A program made the position numbers and the translations under genes. 64,000 nt of DNA, from contig NZ_OY762614.1 in the NCBI RefSeq assembly GCF_963666145.1, positions 1,583,501-1,647,500 of the forward strand. Direction: 5' to 3'. The stretch is from an uncultured Desulfobacter sp. (GTDB lineage: Bacteria; Desulfobacterota; Desulfobacteria; Desulfobacterales; Desulfobacteraceae). A model generated the notes under the pieces. The model was given only the letters and a program-made list of their open reading frames with translations, searched no databases and was not told the DNA's origin. Below are positions 1 to 8,175 of the stretch, piece by piece. Numbering within the stretch: position 1 is the stretch's first letter; each line of letters starts with the position of its first letter.

Positions 1-75
1 GACGGCTATGAAAACGCAAAAGTGCTGGACAAAGGAATCAATGGTTGGAAAGAAACGGGTTTTGCCGTTTTATAA
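1..75 (+). CDS. C-terminal end of a rhodanese-like protein (partial)
   Basis: The first 24 codons of the window form an open frame ending in TAA at 73-75. The tail reads as V-L-D-K-G-I-N-G-W-K-E-T-G-F-x-V, which matches the usual end of a rhodanese (sulfurtransferase) domain, where a Gly-x-x-x-Trp segment is followed by a Gly-aromatic-x-Val end. The catalytic Cys loop lies outside the window, so activity cannot be judged. Only the family placement is offered. Confidence 0.6.
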   Translation, partial: DGYENAKVLDKGINGWKETGFAVL

Positions 76-100
76 AATCAAACACCACGGAAAGACAATT

Positions 101-141
101 AAAGCCGGTCGGCCATCCCATTTAATGGCTCGCCCGGCTTT
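101..141. terminator. Hairpin after the rhodanese-like gene
   Basis: AAAGCCGG (101-108) pairs perfectly with CCGGCTTT (134-141), leaving a 25-nt loop that can pair further (GGCCAT with ATGGCT, imperfect). It sits 25 bp after the stop of the partial gene. There is no clear T-tract, so terminator function is only suggested by position. Confidence 0.35.
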
Positions 142-232
142 GTAAATGAAAGGAATGAAACATGGACGGTCTCATATTTCTGACGATTTTTGAAATGTTG
201 GGCTTTACTATAAACCCAGGACTTGATAGACA

Positions 233-610
233 ATGCCCATGGAAACCAAGCCAGATCCCAAAACCGGACTGACCCGGATATGGAAAGCCTTTTTTTATTC
301 ACTCAAGGGACTGGGGCATGCCTTTGCCCAGGAAGCCGCCTTCCGGCAGGAGAGCATCCTGGCCGGTGTACTGACTCTTGTGCTGATCTTTTTGCCCCTG
401 TCCCTGCTGTGGAAAGGAATACTTTTTTCCGCCATGGCCCTGGTGTTGATCACGGAGCTACTCAACTCCGCCATTGAAGCCGTAGTGGACCTGGCCTCTC
501 CCGAATTTCACAAACTGGCCGGTCAGGCCAAGGACATGGGCAGTGCTGCGGTGTTCATCAGCCTGGCACTCACTGTCATTCTATGGATTCTTGCCCTGCT
601 TTCTGTCTAA
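233..610 (+). CDS. dgkA: Diacylglycerol kinase DgkA
   Basis: This is a 125-residue integral membrane kinase that phosphorylates diacylglycerol to phosphatidic acid. The family signature is visible around residues 75-105: an E-x-x-N-S-A-I-E-x-x-V-D segment followed by H-x-L-A-x-x-A-K-D-x-G-S-A-A-V. Three hydrophobic helices follow an amphipathic N-terminus, and the length is typical. A second in-frame ATG at 239 is an alternative start; neither has a strong ribosome site. In other Gram-negatives DgkA recycles diacylglycerol released by phosphoglycerol transferases, which fits the LtaS/OpgB-type gene at 3926. Confidence 0.93.
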   Translation: MPMETKPDPKTGLTRIWKAFFYSLKGLGHAFAQEAAFRQESILAGVLTLVLIFLPLSLLWKGILFSAMALVLITELLNSAIEAVVDLASPEFHKLAGQAKDMGSAAVFISLALTVILWILALLSV

Positions 611-787
611 GCCCCCCCGCCTTTACAATCTATCCCCAAAGCACCATTCCCTACGCACCCCAGATAAGTTAGCCGCAACTGTATTATTAGAATTTCCTGT
701 ATTTTCAATAATATCATTGAGAGCACGAGCATAATGTTATATTTTTATTAGGCTTTTATGAGAATTATATTTGGAAAAGATAAGGGT

Positions 788-3700
788 ATGCAACTAAAAA
801 AAAGAACATACGGATGGCTGATATTCATCCTCATTATTGGATCGGCGGGACTGCGCTGTATATCTCTCCTTGCGCCTGTCGACGCACAGCCGACGGTCCG
901 CTGGAACAACAAAGTCTATGTGGCCTTTGGATTCCACGGCAATCTATACCACTCCTTTCGCGGAGACACCAACGATGAGAGCGGATTTGGCAGGGACATA
1001 CGGGTTATCCGCCATATCCTTGCCACCCTGGACCGGTTTAATGATCAGGGCGTTCCGGTCAGAGCCTCCTGGGAATTTGACAATCATTTTTCCCTGGAAC
1101 ACCTGCTGCCTGAATATGCACCTGATATCATCAAGAATGTGAAACGCAGGGTCTCCCAGGGCCGAGACGAGGTGATGCTGATGTCCTACAACAACGGGCT
1201 TGCATCCGCCATGACCCGGGAGGAGTTCACCGATGCAGTGAACTGGTCCATATCCAATCCCTGGGGCAGCGGGGTAAAAGACGTTTTCGGCAGTTACAGC
1301 CCCATTGTCCGCCCCCAGGAAATGATGACGACCCCTGGAAATTTTGAGATCTACAAAAAATCGGGGGTAAAGGCCATATCCCTCTATTACAGTGCCACCC
1401 CGTTTGATACCTTCCGGGTTTTTTCCAGAAAATTGACCCGGGAAGAGGCCCACAATCCCCTGACCTATAAAAATGACCAGACCGGCGAAGAAATCCTGGT
1501 GATTCCCACATACAACATCGGAGACCTGGTTGAAAACGTCAGCCTGGGCCAGTGGGTCCGCAACCTTCACCAGATGCAGGACCAGGGGGAGATTCGCCGG
1601 GATGTGCTGGTCTACATCAACTTTGATGCCGATTCCGAATTCTGGACCGGGGCAAACCGGCTGAAATGGCCCCTGAACCAGCTGCCCAACACCCGAGGCC
1701 TTGAAGGGCTGATCAAAGAGGTGGCGGATCTTAATTACGTCAGGTTTACCACCGTTAACGACTATCTTGCGGACCACGATCCGGCGGGCACGGTCTCATT
1801 CAGCCAGGATACGGCTGACGGCAGTTTTGACGGCTATAATTCCTGGTCGGAAAAACGGGCGGCAACGGATCACTGGACCCGGATTGTTGAAGACAGACGC
1901 ATCCACAGCACGGCTGAAAAATGTATTTCCCTGCTCAATGACCCCGAATTCGAATCCCAGGTCCACCCCCTGATGGATAAGGCCTATCTCCTGAGGATGA
2001 CGGCGTTATCCACCACTAATTTTGGAATGGCCACCCCTTATGTGGCCCCCCAGCGCCGCCAGGCCATGGAAAAAATTTTAAGCAAAATGAACCGGCTGGA
2101 CAATCAAATTGAGGCGGCCATTAACCATGCGGTTCAAAACAAACTGACCACATCCCCTGTGCCTGCCGGACACAAGGTCTTGGAAAATCTGATGCTGATA
2201 GGGTCGGCAACAGAACACGAAGCCCCCTTAGGAAACCGTTTTGTAATACTTGGGGAGAAGATGGCAAACGTCACTGCCGGCAAAGGGCTTTACCTGACGG
2301 CACAAGGCAGCAGGGCCTATCCACTGATCCTTGTCCCGGGCACCACAGACGGACGATTTTACATTTCAGGGGAAGACCCGGCACCGGACGGCCTTTATAC
2401 CCTGACCCTGGGACCTCAATCTGAAGGCTTGGACACGGCGCCGGCGGTCAGTAAACTCCAAGCAGTTACCACGTTGAAAAACAAAAATATTTCATTGGAA
2501 TTCGACCAAACGGGTGCTTTATCAGATCTCATCTGGAACGGCAAGCAGATGCTCTCATCCGGAAGCCTGATGCCCTACATTCGCTATGGGGGCATGAAAA
2601 AATCTCCCGGTACACTAACCGCCGATACAGCCCAAAATGATCGTACCGCTACGGTCCGGATGACCGGAGACTGGACAGGACCGGAAAACCGAACCCTATC
2701 ACCGGGATCGGTCAACTATACCTTCAGCCTGGTGGAAGATCTTCCCTATCTATTTGTCCAGGGCGAAGTCCGGTATCCAGCCACGGTCAACACGGACCTG
2801 ATCAAGGCCGATATCCAGAGACTGGCTGTTCCAACCGACCTGGAATGGCAGGAGGTTGCACCGCTTGAGCTGCGTTTGGAAACCGGTGCCACCAAGCGCC
2901 AGCCCGTCCGTATCTTAAAGCATAACTACCTGGGCGTTGATTCCGCATACGATCTTGATTACTTCAGACATTCAGAGGAAAATCTGAACATAGACAACGT
3001 CAATAACCATATCACTGCCGGATATGTGGGGATGGAGGCCGGGGGCCAGGGACTGGCCCTGAGTATGGACCAGGCCGTTGCTGCCAACTTTGCCGGCGCC
3101 CCGGTCAAGGTAAAATATGACAAAAACAAAGATGAATTCAAGGCAGAAATAAATCCCTTCGGGTCTTACCACGGCAAGCAGAACCGTCGACCCACCTGGG
3201 GAAACGGACAGGGCCACGAGGCATCCCTGATTTCGGGCGAACAATATCACAGTGCAGCACCGACCTATAACGGCACCACCAGTCGATTTGCCCTGATGAT
3301 CGGCTTCTTTGACGGGGACCATATCCCGGAGCAGATGAAACGCATGCTGGCGGCCCATGCCAATCCGGCCAGGATATATGGTATAAACAATTTGTCTGCC
3401 ATAACGGCAGACAAAGCGGCGGCACCAGTGAAATACCAAGCGGCCATCGACGGAGACCGGGTCACCTTTTCCTGGGAAAAAAACAACCCTGATACAACGG
3501 GATATATCCTGCGCATCGGCAGTCACTCCGGCCATTACACCCATGAATTCAGGACCAAGGCGACCCGCCTGACCCTTGAAGGCCTGTCAGCCGACAATCC
3601 CTTTGAGGTCGGACAGCGGTATTACGCCGTGATTGAAACCATGATTCCCGGCCAGGATTCACCCGTCAGCACCAAAGAATTTTGCCTTGATATCCTGTCC

Positions 3701-3790
3701 TCGAACCGAATTTCGGCCCAGGCCAAGATTCCCTGGCAATTTCCGATAAAGGTTATCTGGGCCAATGTAATGGCCTTCTGCGGCGTGTAA
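788..3790 (+). CDS. Secreted GH38/GH57-like glycosidase-type protein
   Basis: About 1000 residues. The start at 788 is preferred over ATG 758 because GGAAAAG lies 8 bp upstream and a signal peptide follows at once: KK, then a hydrophobic run, with cleavage likely after V-D-A. Residues ~45-340 resemble the (beta/alpha)7 barrel of GH38/GH57/polysaccharide-deacetylase-type enzymes, with W-E-F-D-N near strand 3, a Y-N-N-G segment, and N-F-D-A-D-S-E-F-W near residue 280. The central and C-terminal parts look beta-rich, and residues ~890-985 resemble an FnIII domain. Substrate and catalytic residues cannot be assigned. It stands alone between dgkA and the phosphotransferase operon, without the shared regulatory box. 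Confidence 0.55.
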   Translation: MQLKKRTYGWLIFILIIGSAGLRCISLLAPVDAQPTVRWNNKVYVAFGFHGNLYHSFRGDTNDESGFGRDIRVIRHILATLDRFNDQGVPVRASWEFDNHFSLEHLLPEYAPDIIKNVKRRVSQGRDEVMLMSYNNGLASAMTREEFTDAVNWSISNPWGSGVKDVFGSYSPIVRPQEMMTTPGNFEIYKKSGVKAISLYYSATPFDTFRVFSRKLTREEAHNPLTYKNDQTGEEILVIPTYNIGDLVENVSLGQWVRNLHQMQDQGEIRRDVLVYINFDADSEFWTGANRLKWPLNQLPNTRGLEGLIKEVADLNYVRFTTVNDYLADHDPAGTVSFSQDTADGSFDGYNSWSEKRAATDHWTRIVEDRRIHSTAEKCISLLNDPEFESQVHPLMDKAYLLRMTALSTTNFGMATPYVAPQRRQAMEKILSKMNRLDNQIEAAINHAVQNKLTTSPVPAGHKVLENLMLIGSATEHEAPLGNRFVILGEKMANVTAGKGLYLTAQGSRAYPLILVPGTTDGRFYISGEDPAPDGLYTLTLGPQSEGLDTAPAVSKLQAVTTLKNKNISLEFDQTGALSDLIWNGKQMLSSGSLMPYIRYGGMKKSPGTLTADTAQNDRTATVRMTGDWTGPENRTLSPGSVNYTFSLVEDLPYLFVQGEVRYPATVNTDLIKADIQRLAVPTDLEWQEVAPLELRLETGATKRQPVRILKHNYLGVDSAYDLDYFRHSEENLNIDNVNNHITAGYVGMEAGGQGLALSMDQAVAANFAGAPVKVKYDKNKDEFKAEINPFGSYHGKQNRRPTWGNGQGHEASLISGEQYHSAAPTYNGTTSRFALMIGFFDGDHIPEQMKRMLAAHANPARIYGINNLSAITADKAAAPVKYQAAIDGDRVTFSWEKNNPDTTGYILRIGSHSGHYTHEFRTKATRLTLEGLSADNPFEVGQRYYAVIETMIPGQDSPVSTKEFCLDILSSNRISAQAKIPWQFPIKVIWANVMAFCGV

Positions 3791-3847
3791 TCAGATCCCA
3801 AAACCGGAATAATTCCACACCGCTGCACCTGAGCATTTTCTTAATAG

Positions 3848-3882
3848 TCTTCACACTTTCTTCACAATAGCGGTGGTATCGT
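3848..3882 (+). promoter_or_regulatory. PmrA/PhoP-like direct-repeat box and -10, promoter of the phosphotransferase-RR-HK operon
   Basis: TCTTCACA occurs twice, at 3848-3855 and 3859-3866, exactly 11 bp apart. Ten bases later comes TATCGT (3877-3882), a plausible -10. OmpR-family regulators bind such 11-bp-spaced direct repeats, and PhoP-type boxes lie about this far from the -10. The same layout is found before arnB (24581-24615) and before the PepSY gene (15884-15918). The operon downstream encodes the only response regulator in the island, so autoregulation is likely. Binding is inferred. Confidence 0.7.
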
Positions 3883-3917
3883 ACCCCACAACTTGTGAAT
3901 CCATAATAGTGGGGTAC
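3881..3917. promoter_or_regulatory. Perfect 9-bp inverted repeat in the leader before the phosphotransferase gene
   Basis: GTACCCCAC (3881-3889) and GTGGGGTAC (3909-3917) are exact reverse complements around a 19-bp spacer. The repeat begins at the end of the proposed -10 and finishes 8 bp before the ATG. It could be an operator for a dimeric regulator or a leader hairpin close to the ribosome site. The other two regulon promoters do not have it. Confidence 0.5.
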
Positions 3918-3925
3918 AATACGCA

Positions 3926-5986
3926 ATGGCACGTATACCTGTTAAATCTGCCGGAACACGGTTCATGATCGTGTTTCAATTATCCTTGGTTTCCATTATC
4001 TGTTTTGCACTGATGCGGGGGGTGCTGCTGGTTCGCGCCTGGCCCCACCTTGATCATTTTTCGTCGGTCTGGCTTTACATTTTCGGTCAGGGGCTGATTT
4101 ATGACATTGCGTTTATCGGCTATTTTTATATTCCCTTTGTCCTATTCCTTCTTGTTCTGCCCAACAGATGGTTAATCAACTCACGCGCCATAAAATACCT
4201 GATCCAGGGCGGGATTTTCCTGATTCTCTATGGGCTTGGGTTTTCCATGGTGGCCGAATGGTATTTCTGGAGCGAATTTGGTGTGCGATTCAATTTCATC
4301 TCCGTGGACTACCTGGTATACAGACGGGAGGTGACCGACAATATTCTGCAATCCTATCCGGTCCTTCTTATACTGCCGATTCTTTTCGTTATTACAGGTA
4401 TCGTCTTCTACTTCATCCGCCCCTCAATGATGAGATCTCTGGGCGTTAAAGACGCCTTTAAAAAAAGAGCCGTAATCGCAGGCCTCCTGCTGATGATTCC
4501 ACTATTGGCATTTACGGTTCTTGATCAATCCCAGCGTCGTGTTTCAAATAACAATTATGTAAATGAACTGGCTTCCAACGGCCCCTATCAGCTCTTTGCC
4601 GCCTTTCGGAACAACCGGCTGGATTACAGACAGTTTTATGCAACCGAGAACGACAACGCGCTCTCCTCGCGTTTAAAAGAGATGGTGACAAGAGAGGATA
4701 CGACACCCGGCGACGGCACCTATGATATCGGCAGACATATCACCGCCCAGGCACCTGCTGAAAAACTGAATGTGGTGCTGATCACCGTAGAGAGCCTGAG
4801 TGCCGAATTCTTTTCACGATTCGGACAAAAGCAGGATATTACGCCGTTCATGGATGAATGGTTCAAACAGGGACTGCTTTTTACCAATTTTTATGCCACC
4901 GGCACCCGAACCACCAGAGGACTTGAAGCCATTACCCTGTCCATCCCGCCCACACCGGGCCGCTCCATTGTAAAACGCCCGGACAATCGACGGATGTACA
5001 CGTTGGGAAAAGTATTCGAAGATTTAGGATACGACACGGCCTTTCTATACGGAGGAAGGGGGTTCTTTGAGAACATGAATGCGTTTTTCTCAGGGAACGG
5101 ATACCGGATTGTGGATCAGACCTGCCTGAGCAGCAGCGAGGTCACATTTAAAAATGCCTGGGGCGTATGTGACGAAGATCTTTACAACAGAACTATCCGC
5201 GAGGCCGACAAATCGTACAAAGCCCAAAAACCCTTTTTCTTTCACCTTATGACAACCAGCAACCATCAACCCTTTACCTTTCCTGAAGGCAAAATTGATT
5301 TGCTCCCCGGCGAAGGCAAGGGCGGAAGCGGAAGATCGGGCGGCGTGAAATATGCCGATTATGCCCTGTCCCGGTTCATTACCCAGGCAAAAAAACAACC
5401 CTGGTTTGAAGATACCGTATTTGTCGTTGTAGCGGACCACTGCGCTTCCAGCGCCGGGAAAGTCGGACTTCCGGTGGATAAATACCATATTCCAATGTTT
5501 GTCTATTCGCCGAAATATATCCAGGCAGCAGAGGTGGATACCCTGGCAAGCCAGATTGATCTGGCCCCCACCCTTCTGGCGTTATTGAACATCTCCTATG
5601 ACAGTTTCTTTTTTGGGAAGGACATACTATCTGACGACTTTAAAGGCCGTGCCCTGATCGCAAACTACCAGAAACTTGGGCTGCTCGATAATGAAAAACT
5701 GCTGTTTTTGTCTCCGGAGAAGCAAATCAATCGGATGGGCCTTGATCCGGAAAATTCCGGCCTGGATAAAATCTCCATGGACTATCCGGGCGTCAAAGAC
5801 CTGATGGCATATTATCAGGGCGCGGATTATGTATTCACCCACCGGATGAATCGATGGGGCAGATCGTTTAAACGTCCGGTTGCAAGCAAAAACGCTGTTG
5901 CGGATAACGGCATTGAAGAAACACCGGACCCAAAACGGCTGGCGGCATGCTGGATATTTTATCTTTTGTGTTCTGATAATACTTAA
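3926..5986 (+). CDS. LtaS/OpgB-type membrane phosphotransferase (sulfatase fold)
   Basis: 686 residues. The N-terminal ~215 residues hold about five membrane spans; the rest is an extracytoplasmic sulfatase/alkaline-phosphatase-fold domain. L-N-V-V-L-I-T-V-E-S (about residue 280) starts the domain, and T-R-T-T-R-G-L-E-A (about residue 330) contains the Thr nucleophile site of LtaS-type enzymes. V-V-A-D-H-C-A (about residue 505) supplies metal ligands. The family transfers phosphoglycerol or related head groups from phospholipids to glycans or lipids, releasing diacylglycerol. Its partner here is unknown; a lipid A or periplasmic glucan role fits the neighbours. It is first in an operon with the two-component pair and is preceded by the shared box. 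Confidence 0.8.
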   Translation: MARIPVKSAGTRFMIVFQLSLVSIICFALMRGVLLVRAWPHLDHFSSVWLYIFGQGLIYDIAFIGYFYIPFVLFLLVLPNRWLINSRAIKYLIQGGIFLILYGLGFSMVAEWYFWSEFGVRFNFISVDYLVYRREVTDNILQSYPVLLILPILFVITGIVFYFIRPSMMRSLGVKDAFKKRAVIAGLLLMIPLLAFTVLDQSQRRVSNNNYVNELASNGPYQLFAAFRNNRLDYRQFYATENDNALSSRLKEMVTREDTTPGDGTYDIGRHITAQAPAEKLNVVLITVESLSAEFFSRFGQKQDITPFMDEWFKQGLLFTNFYATGTRTTRGLEAITLSIPPTPGRSIVKRPDNRRMYTLGKVFEDLGYDTAFLYGGRGFFENMNAFFSGNGYRIVDQTCLSSSEVTFKNAWGVCDEDLYNRTIREADKSYKAQKPFFFHLMTTSNHQPFTFPEGKIDLLPGEGKGGSGRSGGVKYADYALSRFITQAKKQPWFEDTVFVVVADHCASSAGKVGLPVDKYHIPMFVYSPKYIQAAEVDTLASQIDLAPTLLALLNISYDSFFFGKDILSDDFKGRALIANYQKLGLLDNEKLLFLSPEKQINRMGLDPENSGLDKISMDYPGVKDLMAYYQGADYVFTHRMNRWGRSFKRPVASKNAVADNGIEETPDPKRLAACWIFYLLCSDNT

Positions 5987-6086
5987 ATGTTCAGAATTTC
6001 AAAGACCATTTCCAACATAAAATTTGTTATTTATCCGGTATCCGGTTATTCTCAAAATCATAGGACCTTTACGGAAAAATCTTGGG

Positions 6087-6764
6087 ATGCATATATTAAT
6101 AGTTGACGATAATACAGGGTTGCTGGATCAGCTGAAAACCGCTTTAACAAAAAAACGATACGCGGTGGACGTTGCTGAAAACGGAGAGCAGGCATTGGAC
6201 AAGATATTTGATGTCCCCTATGATCTGATTTTATTGGATATCATGCTTCCCCGAATGGATGGACTGAGTGTACTCAAAGAGGTCCGCAACGCCGGAATGG
6301 ACATGCCCATACTCATGCTGACGGCGCGAAGCGATGTCCAGGACAGGGTCAAAGGGCTGGATTACGGTGCGGATGATTACCTTGCAAAGCCCTTTTCCAT
6401 GGCGGAACTCATGGCCCGGATCAGGGCAATGCTTCGAAGAAAAGGTAACAGAAACCCGATACTGGAAGTTGGGACAGTACGTCTGGATACGGTCAAACGA
6501 ATTGTCTTTAAAGATGACGATCAGATCCATTTAACGGCCAAAGAGTTCTCAATCCTTGAATTTCTTTTACATAACAAAGGAAACGTCGTTTCACGGTTCA
6601 ATCTTGCCGAGCATATCTGGGGAGAGGAGTTTGACCCCTTTTCCATGTCCAATTATGTGGATGTCCACATCAAAAATCTTAGAAAGAAACTTACGGTACA
6701 CGGGGAAGAGCCTGTCATTAAAACCATCAGGGGCATCGGTTTTATCATTGACGAGCAGACATGA
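6087..6764 (+). CDS. OmpR/PhoP-family response regulator
   Basis: 225 residues. The start at 6087 (M-H-I-L-I-V-D-D) is chosen over ATG 6024 because the receiver domain begins there without an extra tail. The acidic pair D-D (residues 7-8), the phosphoacceptor Asp in L-I-L-L-D-I-M-L-P (about residue 51), the T-A-R motif and the Lys of Y-L-A-K-P-F are present. A winged-helix DNA-binding domain occupies ~125-225. The stop overlaps the kinase start as ATGA, so the two are translationally coupled. It is the only response regulator in the 24-kb island and the best candidate to bind the three CTTCA direct-repeat boxes. Confidence 0.92.
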   Translation: MHILIVDDNTGLLDQLKTALTKKRYAVDVAENGEQALDKIFDVPYDLILLDIMLPRMDGLSVLKEVRNAGMDMPILMLTARSDVQDRVKGLDYGADDYLAKPFSMAELMARIRAMLRRKGNRNPILEVGTVRLDTVKRIVFKDDDQIHLTAKEFSILEFLLHNKGNVVSRFNLAEHIWGEEFDPFSMSNYVDVHIKNLRKKLTVHGEEPVIKTIRGIGFIIDEQT

Positions 6765-8146
6765 AAATCCGAAAAAAAATAACCATATGGATTTCCGGGG
6801 CGGCCCTCTTTTCCACCTTGGCGTTTTCATCTCTTATTTTCTTTGAACTGACCGAGGAACCGTTCAAACTGATCGATAAAGAACTCGTGCATATGGCCAC
6901 GGTTCTGGCCCAAAGGGTCAAAGACAGCATAGATCACAAAAAGGCGCTAAACCTGAACGATATGCCGTATGATCCGAACGAATACTGGATTGTGGCAGAA
7001 GATGATCAAAAAAAGGTGCGTTACCGGTCAAAGCTGACGGAATTTACCGATCTTACCATGCCCATGGACAAAAGCCGATTTATCGTTGAAAAACATATCC
7101 CAAGAACCCGGATCTGGCTAAGACAGGATCGCCATGATGATGTCATGTTCAGGGGAATGGTGGTTCAAAAAAAGATAAACGGCGGCTTGCTCGAAATTCG
7201 TATTGCAAAACCCATTGAAGACCTTGAAGAAGAATTAATCAGACTTGGCATAACCATCGGGATCAGTCTTTTGCTCTGCGCACTGGGAATCTTTATTTTA
7301 AGCTATGTCCTGGCGGGCAGAATATTAAGGCCGATCTCAGCCATCATCCATCAATCCAGGGAGATCAGTGAAAAATCCCTGGATCAACGGATTCCCCTGG
7401 GCAAGACCAAAGATGAACTCCATGAGTTGTCTGTGGCACTAAATAAGATGTTTGACAGAATACAGCACTCGTTTCTGCGCCAAAAGGAATTTATCGGCAA
7501 TGCATCCCATGAATTAAAAAGCCCTATTACCCTTTTGATGCTGGCCCAGGAGGACATGCTCATCAATGAACAATTGTCTTCGTCGGCAGAAGAAAACCTG
7601 ATAAAACAGCTTGAAACAAGCCGCCGCATGAGCCATCTGGTTAAAAATCTGCTGGATCTGTCCAGAATGGAGCAGCAAGATCAATTGCGCACGGAAAACA
7701 TAGATCTGTCCGAACTGATCAAAAGGGTTCTGGATGATTATGCCGATGTGTTGGCTGAAAAACAGATCGAGGTCCATAATCAGATTGACAACCCCTGTTC
7801 GATGATAGGCGACCCGGAAAAATTATTTCGCCTTGTTGTTAATCTCATTGATAATGCCATTCGATACAACCTGCCTGAAAAGGGTGTTATAAAAATCAGC
7901 CTGACCCAATCCAGGACCCTGGCCCGCATTGAAATCTTAAATACCGGCCTTAAAATTCCGGAGCAGGACCTCCCGCGTTTGTTTGACCAGTTTTATCGTG
8001 TTGAAAAGTCACGATCCCAGGCCCTGGGGGGATCAGGACTTGGTCTTGCAATTGCCCGAAAAATTGTCAGTCTTCATAACGGCACCATCGCTATCCAAAA
8101 TGCCCCGAACCGGATGATACAAATTATGGTTGAACTGCCGGTTTAA
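6761..8146 (+). CDS. Sensor histidine kinase, partner of the response regulator
   Basis: 461 residues. TM1 spans ~8-28, a periplasmic sensor ~30-160, TM2 ~162-183, then HAMP, HisKA with the phosphoacceptor His near residue 250 in A-S-H-E-L-K, and an HATPase domain with N-L-I-D-N-A and G-x-G-L-G-L-A. It overlaps the regulator gene by 4 bp. Sensor start (F-x-E-L-T-E-E-P-F), HAMP and HisKA segments are clearly similar to the second kinase at 15952-17358, so the two are paralogues. An E-x-x-E pair sits just outside TM1; PmrB uses such pairs for Fe(III), but the match is too short to claim that ligand. Confidence 0.92.
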   Translation: MKIRKKITIWISGAALFSTLAFSSLIFFELTEEPFKLIDKELVHMATVLAQRVKDSIDHKKALNLNDMPYDPNEYWIVAEDDQKKVRYRSKLTEFTDLTMPMDKSRFIVEKHIPRTRIWLRQDRHDDVMFRGMVVQKKINGGLLEIRIAKPIEDLEEELIRLGITIGISLLLCALGIFILSYVLAGRILRPISAIIHQSREISEKSLDQRIPLGKTKDELHELSVALNKMFDRIQHSFLRQKEFIGNASHELKSPITLLMLAQEDMLINEQLSSSAEENLIKQLETSRRMSHLVKNLLDLSRMEQQDQLRTENIDLSELIKRVLDDYADVLAEKQIEVHNQIDNPCSMIGDPEKLFRLVVNLIDNAIRYNLPEKGVIKISLTQSRTLARIEILNTGLKIPEQDLPRLFDQFYRVEKSRSQALGGSGLGLAIARKIVSLHNGTIAIQNAPNRMIQIMVELPV

Positions 8147-8175
8147 AATTCAATCCATTTTACTGAATCCACATT

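Noticed and set aside
944..1777. Minus-strand 277-codon frame inside the GH38-like gene
   Set aside because: Long shadow frame opposite a well-supported secreted protein; no domain pattern or ribosome site.
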